DNA from: Pachyseris speciosa
Taxonomy: Eukaryota > Cnidaria > Anthozoa > Scleractinia > Pachyseridae
Length of the DNA: 64,000 nucleotides
Direction of reading: 5' to 3'
Assembly (NCBI GenBank): GCA_016490735.1
Contig: JAEMWC010000127.1
Span: forward strand, 284,001 to 348,000
Position 1 is the first letter of the stretch, and each line of letters starts with the position of its first letter. This document shows positions 10,044 through 22,800 of this stretch, piece by piece. The notes under the pieces are model-generated. The model was not told the origin of the DNA and did not search any database. It saw nothing but the letters and a program-made list of their open reading frames with translations. Position numbers and translations under genes: made by a program.

Positions 10044-10895
10044 ATGGCTCCTTCTCGTGCTTTTGTGGTTTTCTTGTCGTTATTTTACTCTACTGAAGCA
10101 TTTTTTGCCGTCTGCACTGTTAGGGCTTAGCAAAGAAGATGGGCTGAGAACGCGCGACCATGCGATCATTACAAAAATTGGACTTTTACAGAGTATGGTG
10201 GGCTTCTTAAAGGCAAATCCCCAATACATCGACGTCGATGTGTCAGCAAGCATTGGGGATTTCGCAGAAATTTTAATCTCAGCCGATAATCCAAATGAGG
10301 TTGAGAAGTTTCTTAGTCTCATAACATCCAAAAATGCGTTTACAGAACGCTATTGCAGAGATACAAAGTTCAAATGCGGAAGTAAGTTCGGCACCTCTGA
10401 AGAATGTCGCCGCCGCTCATTTTAGCGGGGAACAGTTTAGAAAGGATCGAGGCGGCTTCAAGAATTAAAATCATCGATAGTCACAACATTATTAAAAGGG
10501 ATCAAATTTGAACACGCGCGGCAGCTTGCTGGTCAGTATTTGCACACTTTACAGGACTTCTACAGCCATTCGAATTGGGTTGAGCTTGGAAATCGAGTGA
10601 AAGCATACGACAGTCTAGCTAATGGAGGAATATCCATTCCTTCAGAGCTTATTGCAAAACCAAACGAAACTACCTGCATTACCTGCCCGCTGACGACGGG
10701 AAAGAACTACAACTGTGACAATAACCTGATTACTCGGAAAATAACTAGCGGATACCATGGAGGGCATGACATTTCAAAGCCAGCGAACGCAATGAAATGT
10801 ATTCACGGCGGACTTTCAGACAGCATTGGTGTTGAAGGAACACGGGGTGGAATAAATAAGGACTCGACAGCGAGGCAGTGGTCACCTCACTATAA
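10044..10895 (+). CDS. VWA7: VWA7-like exon 1: signal peptide and Het-C-like domain, three frame breaks
   Basis: The start MAPSRAFVVFLSLFYSTEAF is a typical signal peptide. The frame then slips in a run of six T near 10098-10103, and continues as LSKEDGLRTRDHAIITKIGL. It slips again near 10345, inside ...ITSKNAFT, and once more near 10440, after AAAHFSGEQF. After that it is open through LHTLQDFYSHSNWVELG to the GTAAGT donor at 10896. The second and third breaks cancel each other. The conserved residues on both sides show the true product is read across the breaks. Confidence 0.75.
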
Positions 10896-13800
10896 GTAAG
10901 TGAAATCAGTTGATAGTTTTCACGTGTTAGACGACAAATCATCTTGAAACGAAACACTGTAACAGCTAAATATAACCGGCTCTTTACATTATCTCTTATC
11001 TTAGTAAATATAACAGCATGAAATTCAACTTACTCTAATAATTTAGTTTTGAATTAAGACCAAAAATTTCTGCCTCTCAATTTATTGAAAGATCAGTTCT
11101 ATATGTGTAGCTAGGCGTATTTCATTTACCAGATAATTTATTCAAACTTTTCTGAATGCAAATCCAAAGCGAGGAAGGACCGCAAAATTAACTTTTGCTC
11201 ATTCATGATCTTCTGAACATTGAATATAAATTAGATTTCAAGCCGAGAGCACATAAATAATTTACAAAGAACGCATGCCTTCGAATTTCCAAAACATTTG
11301 CGTCCAGATATTTTTCAACAATGATATCAGAAATGAAAGCCAGCTCACTGCAACTTTGAAAGCAATTTTTCCAATAAATTAATGCCTTGGCAATCGGTCC
11401 TTTAAGCCATTAAAACGATTATTTATATATGAGGCTACAAAGCTTTGAATCAAAAATGATATTCATTTTTTCAATATTTATGTTTACCAAGGGTTCTCCA
11501 AAAGCGTTTCGCTTTTATTTCGTCGAGACCATTCGGAAAATTAGACATAATCCCTTCGCAATCATAAAGAAAAGTATTTAATACGCCGCGAAGGAGTTAT
11601 CAGGGTGAACCGGCTACACATAATTCACTTTTTAGAGTGAAGAGTTCTTATAAAGTAAATCAACATGAAAAAAGCTAAACTACAGCGAGCGTGTGTTTTG
11701 GGTTGTTAAAATGAATGAACTTATAAAACAACCTGCTTGTTGACAATATTACAAATGCTACCCTAGAGTTTAATTAACACTGAGGGGAATAATTGTTTTA
11801 GTATATACCACACAAGCTGAATAATTAGCGGACCAAAAATTACTTAATGTGTGCGCGCCCGGTGAGGGTAAAAGGTGGAATGAGTTTGCGGAATGGCATG
11901 TGGCATGACTTGCGGAATCGCATAATTGTGCGGAATGTAATGTATGCAAAATGGCGCGAAGAAATTAATTCAGCTGAAAGAGTTAATTATTCTACAGCCT
12001 AACACAGAGAATATTAATCGCAAGCTAGCTGTCTATCTCGGTCACAACATACTCTTCACCGGGCTTGCTTTCTTATGAACTCTTGAGGTGATTAAATTTT
12101 ACCTTGAGTTTTGCTTTCATAGGGTTAGTCTGTTCGGGAGTGTTGGTCAATGATATTTGCAGTGTATTTGTGGGAATCGTTCCCGGCTGCGAGACAAGCG
12201 AGATTTTACCATCTTGTCAATTTCACAGTGTAGGTCAAACTCTTTGCCGACAGTTTTGAAATGGATTAAATAAAATTTTATTTTTTCAGGGTCGATTGTA
12301 AGAGATTTTGGAACGGAGCCCCGTAGAGGCTTATTCAAGTTATAGTTTTTAGAGTTTTACAAGAGTCTCACATCGGTCGCGCTGCTAATTTCTTGTTATC
12401 ATATGAATAACTGAACTCAGTGCTCGCGTTCAAGATTCGCCTCATCGAAGATCGAGTACCCTAGGTACCAGATGTTATAAAATTTCTCGGTCAAATCAAA
12501 TTTGTTTTCAGCAAATTGTTGTTACCGGAATCAACAACTAGCCCCTTTTCTAGATAATAATTTTACGGTTAATAATCTTGATCTCGCGATTATCAATCGC
12601 GTCTGCCAGCCTGGCACAGTGAATAATCAATGGTAAGCTAGAGTCGGCGACAAAATTACTTGAGGCAGCACAGCAAAGGGCTATTTTGTACGCTCGGCGG
12701 CTCCCCCTTCCCTCTCAGTGTTGTTTCTCGCAATTCTCTCAGCAGATCCTGTGACCCCAACATTAGGGGACAGCGGGAAAGGGTAAACTGTTTCAACAAT
12801 TTTGTCCTTAGCTGTAGTTGCTGATCTCAGTGACAACAAAATGTTGAAAACAAATTGGATTTGACCGAGAAAGCCGGTTTTCATTGTAGAGGGGACTTGT
12901 ACTTTGATAGGCTTGATATAAATATATTACAAATGAACCCGCTTGAAGTGATTTGTCCTGGGTTTGCGTTTATAGGATTAGTCAGTTCGCAACTGATTAT
13001 AATATTTTCCTCGTTTGTCAGGGGCACCCAATGACAAGTTTAGGTAGATATCTGTTCGGTGGAGGGTAATTCGTCTTGGGCTTTCGGCGTCGATTAAAGA
13101 GTGCACTCCGATTTCGTAACTAAAACGTGGGCTAAAAGATTCGCAATTGGGAAATCATAGCCCTTGAGGTTTTCGGAAAGGTCGTAATTGCTGTTTTTGA
13201 CAGTCAAAAACGTCAGCTAGCATTTTCGAAAAGAAAATATTTCTCTAGAAAATTCGTGGAAAGGTCATTTCAGCTTGCATTTTCTCAAAGGAACAATTTG
13301 TCCCCTAACTTTTTCGGGCAATTGAAATTTCAGCTAGGAAATCCGAACAGATGAACTTCTTCTAGCTTATGAAAACATTACTTTAAACGGACTTCAAACA
13401 CCATAAGGCACTTAAAAACGCCTCTCTACAGCTTTTGCTTGATTTGGCTCGTTGGGTGCCCCTGGTTTGTCGCTCGATCTTCGAGAGTTTAGTTATTCAT
13501 ACTCATAACAACAAAAGCAGCTCGACCGATTTGAGACTCCTGTAAAACTCTGAAAACCATAACTGATAAGCCTCTGTGAGACTCCGTTCCTAAATCGCTT
13601 ACAGTCGACTCCAGAAAAATAAAATTTTAATTTCAAAACTGCCAAAAGAGTTTGACCTACACTGTGAAATTGACAAGATGGCAAAACCTCGCTTGTCTCT
13701 GTTGTCTTGCAGTCGAACGATTCTTTCGTGCATAGCTTCACAAATATGCTGCAAATATCATTCGCGAACAGGCTAATCCTATGAAAGCAAAACTCAAGGC

Positions 13801-16800
13801 AAATTTAGTCACCTCAAGAGTTCATAAATGTTTATATGTTTACACGAAAGCAAGCCCGGAGGAGAGTAGTTGTGACCGAGATCGGCAGCTACATAGCTTG
13901 CGTTTGGCTGTTGAATAATTAACTCCTTCAGTTGAATTTATTTTTCGCGCCATTTTGCATACATTACATTCCGCATAATTATGCGATTCCGCAAGTCATG
14001 CCACATGCCATTCCGCAAACTCATTCCGTCTTTTACCCTCACCGGTGCGCGCCAGCTGCTCCGAAGTGAATAGTACTTGCTAATCACTAATCACCTCCGA
14101 GTTAACCAATCAGAGCGCGAAAAGCACTATTCCCTCGTGTGTACTAATCACTTTTAATTTAAAGCGACATCAACAGTCCTGAGTAAGAGTCTCCATTTTC
14201 CTAAACATCCTGAAATCCTTTCTAGTAGCATAAAAACAGTCTTTTTAAGAATCAAATGTTTTTAAATATCTGACAAGATGATTCACCGCTTCTGGCGTCA
14301 TTATCAATGATTAAGAAGTTTTAATAAGTAGCAAGGCCAACCATTATCTTATAAAAACTTAATTTAAATGGGCTGCAAAAGGATGCATAGTTTTCCATGT
14401 CGTTCAAATCATAAATTTAATGCACATATCTGATCTAATGTCAAATCGATTGTCAAACGAGTGGTAGAACGTGGGGTCCTTGGTCTAATATTTTTCTCTG
14501 AGCGAAACAGACGATATTAATTCGTCTTGTACTTTAAATCTCCGGTTTAAGAAATATATTACCCTATCCGTAGCTTACGGGATTTTCGCTGCGTGTATCC
14601 ATCGCCAATGACCAATATTACGCACATGCGCTCTCACGCGCACTTTGTTCAACTAGTATAAGTATAAAAGAAAGGAGCACTTTTTCACAAAACATTTCGA
14701 GTCTCCAATAATGTAGACGCACTACTTAAATGCTGTTCTTTCTCAAGCCTGTCAGTTAAATATCCAATACACGGATTTGTCTTTAGAAAACTAATTATTC
14801 CAATTGTAATTAAATGCGTTCCGAGTAAATGCCACTCCTTATTCCCTTATTCATGAATGTGGGAGATAAAATACTTTGAAGTGCTCTTGCCAGCTATTTA
14901 CGCAATTACGGTAGTTTTCAACCGGTTGTAACGCGCACGAATGAAAACACGAACTCAGAGTTTGTGAAGAAAACTGAAAACAGGTTACGAAATTCTTTAT
15001 TAGAAGAGATCTTACATAGTGCATTGCGAATGCTCTCTAAAAGGTTTTCATTTCAGTTTGTCAAATTTGTTTATTCGATATATATCGCTTTACCGGTGTC
15101 ATAAATATTCATCATCAGGCTCCACGCGGTCGCCGCTGAACTTGCCATTGAAGCAACAAAGACGTTTTTTGAGGATTTGCGAGCCGCTGTTGGTGACGAC
15201 ATATTTGCACGATTCCTAAATGTTCAGGCAGTGCGGACATTAGCTCTTGTTCTAGATGACACTGGAAGTATGACAAGTAAGTCAGTACATGTATTATTGA
15301 GAAGAAATTATAAGTACAAAATGTAGGGTGCACTCTTAAATAATGCTTTAACACCCAGAAAATTGATAACGACACTGTAGGTCATTTTAAGAAAATTAAG
15401 TGAGAGCATTTATTAAAAATCTTTCTATGGTAAAAAGTAAACAGTAAATTAGTTTTTCCAAACTATCTGGAGTAAGAGCGGTTCTATTTTCTTGTTAACA
15501 GATGAGATCAAGTCTGTAAGAAAATTGTCTACAGAATTTGTGCAGAAGAGTAACAATTCTGCGACCAATACTGCTTTTGTTTATATCCTCGTACCATTTA
15601 ATGATCCAGGTAAGCACCTCTGTCTAGTAAAATACCTCTATTATTACAGAAACCTTGATTGTGCAGTGCTACCAAAACAGAAAGTAAGCACGTACGAATA
15701 TTACAGCACCGAGTTCGCACTTGCTCATTTTTAATAATAAATTAGAACACCAAATTGCACCAGATTGAGAACATTCGAGCTTTTAAGTCACAAAACAAAG
15801 AAACAGACGAACTCCACTTGCTGGGATGCAATAATTCAGAGAAGAAAGAGATATATGTGAAGAAAAAATCAAGAAAAAAAAGACAAAAAAGAAGGAAAAA
15901 GCAAAAAGACAAAGGAAAAATTATAAGAAGCCTTATGCTGTTTTCAACTCTGTTTTTAGTGACGACTGACATGCTTCCTTGGCAGATGAATTGTTGATTA
16001 TTTGTTGACCCACAGAGGTTGGCCCGGTAACGGTATCAAGTAACCCGGATGAAGTGATACAAGCTGTCAACGCTCTTAAGGCGCGCGATGGCGGAGACTG
16101 CCCAGAACTAGGCATGAGGGGATTATATCAAGCGCTTCTAAAAAGTGTCCAGGACTCTATTATTTACTACTTCTCAGATGCCGATGCTAAAGATTCGAAT
16201 TTGGCACCAGTGGTACTCATATTAGCCAAACAAAAGAGAGTTAAAATCTATTTCATATTAAGTGGTAAATGCATTTATAAACGGAAACGTAGATCGGTGC
16301 GCTTGTCACGTGACATCAGACAGCTGGGATCACAGGATCTGTACCAAAACTTAGCTGCAGCCACTGGAGGCCAGATTCTAAGGACTAAAAAGAGCGAATT
16401 GTCAGTAATTGTGGACATCATTGGCTCACAAACTTCAGCTGAAGACGCCGATGATCTTATAGAGGTATAGATGATAAAGCTGCTAAACGTCTTTATTTTA
16501 TGCTACAAAGAAAATAAATGGGGAGAAATAGATGGGAATGACAACGATGAATCTGATTGATTGATTGATTGATTAACTGGTTGAATATTGAATTTGATTT
16601 ATTGGATAATTGGTCGATTGTTTGATCGATCGATCGATCAACTGAATGATTGATTAATTTATTGAGTAGTTAATTCATTAGTTGAATAATTGGCTTGTTG
16701 GTCGATTAGTTGATTAATTGACTAATTAATTGACTGATTGACTAATTGATCAAATAGTCAGTTGATTGATTGACTGACTGACTGACTGACTGACTGACTG

Positions 16801-19800
16801 AAGGATTGATTGATCGCTTGATCGACTGATTGATTGACTAAGTAACTGCCTGATTGGCTGATGCTCCACGTATAATAATTACATCACTTTCGGGTGCCGA
16901 TGGGTGCATGTTGTTCATGGTACGTTATTTCACTTATGTCGTTTTTTAACATTTCGCATTTCAGGTTATTTTACTGAACGTAAACAGCGACGTAAAGGAA
17001 GTGGTTCGAGATATTCCATTTCTTATTCAGGTGGATAATACTCTCCGCAACATTCTCATAGTGCTGTCTGCAGACGGAAATCCACGGATCACGCTATTTA
17101 ATCCATCAGGTCAGTTTATAGCCTCCTTCGCAGCCGTTGTTTGTGTTGGTTCTATTCTCCCTACCCGCCAACGTCTGATGAACCGAGCCAGACATTCCAT
17201 TCCAGGAACTGACCAATCACATCGTGGCTTTTAAATTTCAGTGGCTAAGTTCCCGTAGCCTCCTTCGCAGCCTTTGTTTGTGTGGGTTCTATTCTCCCTC
17301 CTGATTGGATACTCAGACACAATGTGAATGGAATTTCCGGCTCGGTTTAGGAGGCGTTGGTGGGGAGGGAGAATAGGACCGACACAAACAACGGCTGCGA
17401 AGGAGGCAAGTCAGTTTACTGCGAAAACTGAAATGTTGTATTAACAAATATTTAACGTCCTTTAGAGGTCCATCACCTGATAGACATAGTTTGTTATGTT
17501 GTTTTGTTAATGAGAAGAACCGTTGTATGACTGACGGCCCAAGAAATTAAAAAAAAACTGAAATAGGTGTGGAGAGCCATGGAACTGAGAACTAGGGCCC
17601 ATTCAACTGTTTTACCATAAAGCATAGGAAATGTACATGCGCAGTTTAGGTATACGTAAAAAGAAATAATATCAGGAAATCATACTCTTAAAACTTGGCT
17701 TAAACTGATCACGAGACGTGATCGATGGGATTCATTGGGTGACAACACCCTTATGGATAGGTGGCTTCCATTGTCTTTTTTACATTTATTCGCCATTTTT
17801 CCCTCAACCTTTCGTCTTAACAGTCAAATCGTTCAAATTAGGTAATAAAAGAAATAGAGTGTCTCTCTGTGGGGACTATTGGTCTGATAATTGCCCTTTT
17901 GTTTCAAGAACATTAAATTTCTAAGGGAAACCACTTCAGTCCATAGCCCCTCCACAAAACACTCTACCCACTTACTCCACTGGTAAGACACATAGACATT
18001 GATTTCAGAAATCAAACTGAAAAGAAACTTTGGAGGAACACTATCGTTCACTCATTCGGACAGCAAATCAGTATATTTCTTTGTAGTAAGAGCTGACCGT
18101 ACTAGGTTGAAAATTGCTTCATTTTTCTTTTTTCTTTTTTCTTTTTTTTTTTTTCAGAAAACAAGCCCCTGACAGTAAAGATGATGAGAGATTTTGATCG
18201 TATCCAAGTGACTGAGATGGGAAGGTTTGAGGGTGGAGCACTTGAGATCCGTGTGCGATGTACCGGGCCATATAGTCTACAAGTCACTGGTCGCAGTATT
18301 CTGGACTTCACCTATCGCTTGTCTTTGGTCGACAATACTGGCACTGGTGAAACTAGGCCTTTGCTTGGTAGCCCTGTGAAAGGTATGGGGATGTTATTTT
18401 TTTTTTACTGGAAACAGTTTTTATCTCTTTTAAGATAATTGGATGGGGTTACACATCAAACTAACTGCATTGTAGACCTGTGTCAGACCAGTGGTATTAA
18501 AAGAAGGCAAAGCCTTAAAGTTGAAGGTGATCGTAATAAGACAACAGTGTTGCAAGTTGCCAGTGGCTTCCCGAAAGGGGGAATCAAAGTATGTTCTCAG
18601 TTCTTTATGTATGACTGGATTACTGATGAAATTCAATGACACATTTAACAGAAGTAGACGGAATGCGTCACTTATGTTAGAATTAATAATTAGCTCTTTT
18701 ATCGTGCTGCTGGTGTGCCTCTGTAAAGACTACAGGCGAAACACTACTAACGGCCAACTCTCAACAACGGCCACTTATTTTTGTCCCAGCAAACAGTCCA
18801 TACACGGCCTCCTCTCCCCAACGGCAACGACCATTAAGGTGCATCCCAGCTACCAAAATGACCTCTTCACAACGGCCATTTCATCGACGACTGACGAACG
18901 ATGTATGCAAAACCCGATTCATTTTGGTTTACAGCAGTAAAAGATCACAAACCCTGATCCGTACCGGCGTCATTGGGACGTTCTCTTTTTGTTTTGTGTA
19001 TGTATCGTAGGTTACCATAACGGCCAACTTTCTACAAAGGCCACTTACCTCTCTCCACAATTAAAGTGGCCGTTTTGGAGAGCTACTGTAGATGCATGCA
19101 AGATCACCGGCATAAGAAAATGGTTTGATGCATGCTTACCACCTTTTTAACGTCACAGGTCAGACACTGTTGCTAGGCCTGACTTTCACAACACCGGAGC
19201 TGGTTGGCGAGGTGACATCCCTATCGCTAATAAAAAAAAATGGCACAGACCTGGAATTGTTTGCGGTCAAGAGGGGTGAAGGTATCTACGCTGGTTCATA
19301 TTATGTCCTGTTTACACCCTCTGTTCACAGATTTCGTTTCCAAGTGAATGCAAAAACAACTGAAGGAAAATTATTACGGAGAATAAAACCGACGGAGATC
19401 AAAATGGAAACCGTTGAGCTTGGCTTCAGTCATCAGTTGGAAAATAACTACACCAGGATATTTCCTAACTTTACTCGTAAAATACCTTTAAAGATTAGAA
19501 ATACAGGAACATCCCAGACCTTCACTTTGAAAGCAACAGATGACCTCGGGTATGTCACGTCTTTGGTACCTGATCACGCTTTTGTTGCTGAGAATGAGAC
19601 TGTCCAGTTTGCATTGGAACTGCAGGCACCAAGCCACGCCAGCCCTGGGGATACAAGCACTATTGCTGTATATGCAACACCAACAAGCAGCCGCCAACCA
19701 TCCAATTACATGGTATTTTATGTTAGCGTCATGGCAAAGGTAAGTGAAAGATTTACTCAAATCTCACTCAACAGGAGATTTTTGGAAGTCCACATCATCA

Positions 19801-22800
19801 GGAAATTCGTCGCCTCTTTACGCATACAGGGTCCTGAAAATTGAGATCGTTAGCTTCAGATTCAGTCAATGGAACAATCATTCAATACTCTTTCTCTCTT
19901 CAACAAGGAAAACGTGTAATTCAGTTCAGACAATATTAAAAACGAGAGTACCGTTACTAAAAATACATTTTAAGATCATTTTTTGGACTGACAAATAAAG
20001 AAGCAGTTCGTGGCCTAAGAGTTTTCGCAAAGCATTTGGAAGGAAAGCAAGTTGGGTTTTAGTTTTGAATTGACTGTAGGCCGGATCCTTCAAATGGAAT
20101 ATGACGACGAGACTGCGTGGCAAGCTGTGATCAAGAAACCGAGTGAGGAGTACAGCCTATGTGAGAAAACAGTTTTATAAGTTGTGGCTGGAACTAAAAT
20201 TGCTTATTTTGTAGTATTGCTGTAAAAGTCACAACGAATGTAATTTAGTGTATAAAATCAAACCGCGTAACTAGCAGAAATCGCTTTAAACACACTTAAA
20301 CACTTTCCCGGTTTTGCTTTTCGTTTTCCAGGAAACTGACCAATTTCCACCGAGCTGCGAAGTTGTCAATCAAACAAAAAAGTGTGATGCTGTATACAAT
20401 AATCCCAACTGTTCAGATGTCACGTGGACCACAGATATAAGCGTTCTTGAGATGGGACAAGGGCTGCTAACAATTACGACAAAGAACTCCAAGTTTGGTC
20501 AGCTAACAGGTATAAACATAAACACCAAATTATTATGGACGACTCAAGAAAATGCCTCTACGACATATATACCTCTTACCAACCCAGTTCGAGGTCCGTA
20601 TTGTAAGTTACGGACCCAGTTTTTTCCCGTTAAGGTGGGGGTAGACGTGAATTTGTGTGAAATTTGAAGGAGTTTGAAGAAGGGATTTTAATGAAGTAAA
20701 AATGTTTTGAAACACTTCCAATTAGTTGCCAGCCCACAAAGGCAATGCAGGTTGCTGGGGAACTGTTTTGGTGTCCATCTACTAATTTTTCGCTTCAAAT
20801 TCCAATTTTAAATCTTTATGAAATCTTCCAAATTTCCGATTTCCCTCAATTTAAGTAATCCTTTGGGAAAAATTATCTCTTCCCAAACATACCCAAAAAT
20901 CACCAAAAAAATCACAAAATATCCCACCATATAGCTTGTGAGATGAACGGAGGGATTTTTGATTTCTTGAAACGCGAACGAGATATCAACGTAAAATCGA
21001 TGTTAAGTGGCTAAAACCGATTTTTACGTTAACCTCCGCCTTATTGCGCGCGGGCCATAAATTAATTGGAAAAAACGGGGATCCGTAACTTACAGTACAG
21101 ACCGAGAAAACGAGGTTAGTAAGATATTTATTATGTCTCTGAGGTTAATCTGGCGTGAGGGAAAGAAAAATAGTTGAAGTCAAGCGGACCTTACTGTAGA
21201 ATACGGCCCGCAAAATCGACCAATCAAAGCGCGCGTACTTAGTGAGAGATATAATAAAAAAGTAAAAGCCTTGGTACTCGGAAGGGCTTCGAAGTTAGAT
21301 GAGCTAACCGAAGCTGCCTAACTTGTTCCATAATTAGATATTGCTGTTGCATTTTTGCTTTGTTATGCAATGCTACGCCCCACTGAACTTAACTTAAAGT
21401 TATTCTTCGACCAACTTGTGTTCTCTTTTATATTCGGTATATCTGAAAGTCCCTGTCATTGAATCTGTCAGGTGTAACATAGGGAATCTTCTTTCTCATA
21501 GAAAATAACATGCTTCAGGCGTATGTACGTAGTTAGCTTTCGCAAAACGTCGGGATGTCCGACAAGATTTTACGACACCTTCCAGCCACTGAGGGCGATA
21601 GTTTCCATCTTATTTAATTTGTCTTAAAATTATTCTTTACCGACAGTCGCACCCTTCACTAAGGGCTTATCCAACAAGTCCGTTACAGGCGTTTACTCAT
21701 CCACTTGCTGTCATCCTTCAGCCAATATCATTGCTTTCGATCTATTTGGCAACTCAGGCTCCTGCGAATTAAGTGCAGTAAAACCAATAATAAACATTGA
21801 AGCTGTGACCAAGTCTGCTGAACTGAACCTTGAGCTAGGACAAACCTCCAAGCTTGGATTTTCTATTAGAAATTTAGGAACCAAAGGATCTTTTACGTTA
21901 CAAGCGTCCGAGAACACGCATTTCACTGTCTACGTTTCTCCTTTAAATGTTATTTTGGATCATAAACAAGTAGCGAGAAGTGAGTTGGTCTTGACAGGAA
22001 TGAAGGAGACTGGGTTCAATGGGACAAGTTTTGTAGTTAATGCAATACCGCTGACCAATGCAGCCAACGTTCCACACGTGCAGTTATTGGAAATCATTAT
22101 CACTGTGGGAAAGAGAAAGAAACAAGTTCCTTTGTTAAGATGGAACGTAACTACTGATGTCAATCCTAAACCTCAGCTCATTCACTATGGTGAAAAGGCA
22201 CAAGTTCAGTTCACATTGATAAACAATGGTCACGCCGGCGCATTTGACTTGAAGGTGAGAGTTTTGAAGGTGATCTAAATTAAAAAAACAAAAACAAAAA
22301 CACCAAACAAACAAACAACAACAAGAACCACAATTAATGGTAGTTCGAAAAAAGGAAAGATTTGATAGCTCGCAATGGGATGTACGTTCTGTTTTTTGTT
22401 GTTGTTAATTATAGATTCAACTTCGATCTGAAATATATACAGTTCAGATCAAAGTTGAATCTATAATTAACAAAAAAAAAACAGAAACAAGCAATAGTAA
22501 AAGCAAATAATGTACAAAAATTAAGGCCAAAATAGGAAGAAAAAAAAAAACTACGGGGAGGAGAGTGCTATTTTCATCGGCATTCATGACATTCATTCCG
22601 CTCATCTTCACCCAGAATCAAACGAGAAGCGGCTTATTACTGATCGCTTTCAAGACATGGCCCTTATTGAACATACTTGACTTTTAACTTTTTAGACTTC
22701 GCCTTCGCAAAATGTTCTGGCTGAGTTTACGTCGAATCCAGTTCATCTAAACAGCAGTGAAAAGATCTCGCTTGAGCTGACCATGGAAGCTGTGAGAAAC

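Noticed and set aside
15755..15997. Lysine-rich open frame in intron 3 of the VWA7-like gene
   Set aside because: A-rich intron sequence; exons 3 and 4 join in phase across it.
18491..18940. Open frame downstream of exon 6
   Set aside because: It lies within intron 6, partly in the ACGGCCA repeat; VWA7-like exons 6 and 7 join in phase without it.
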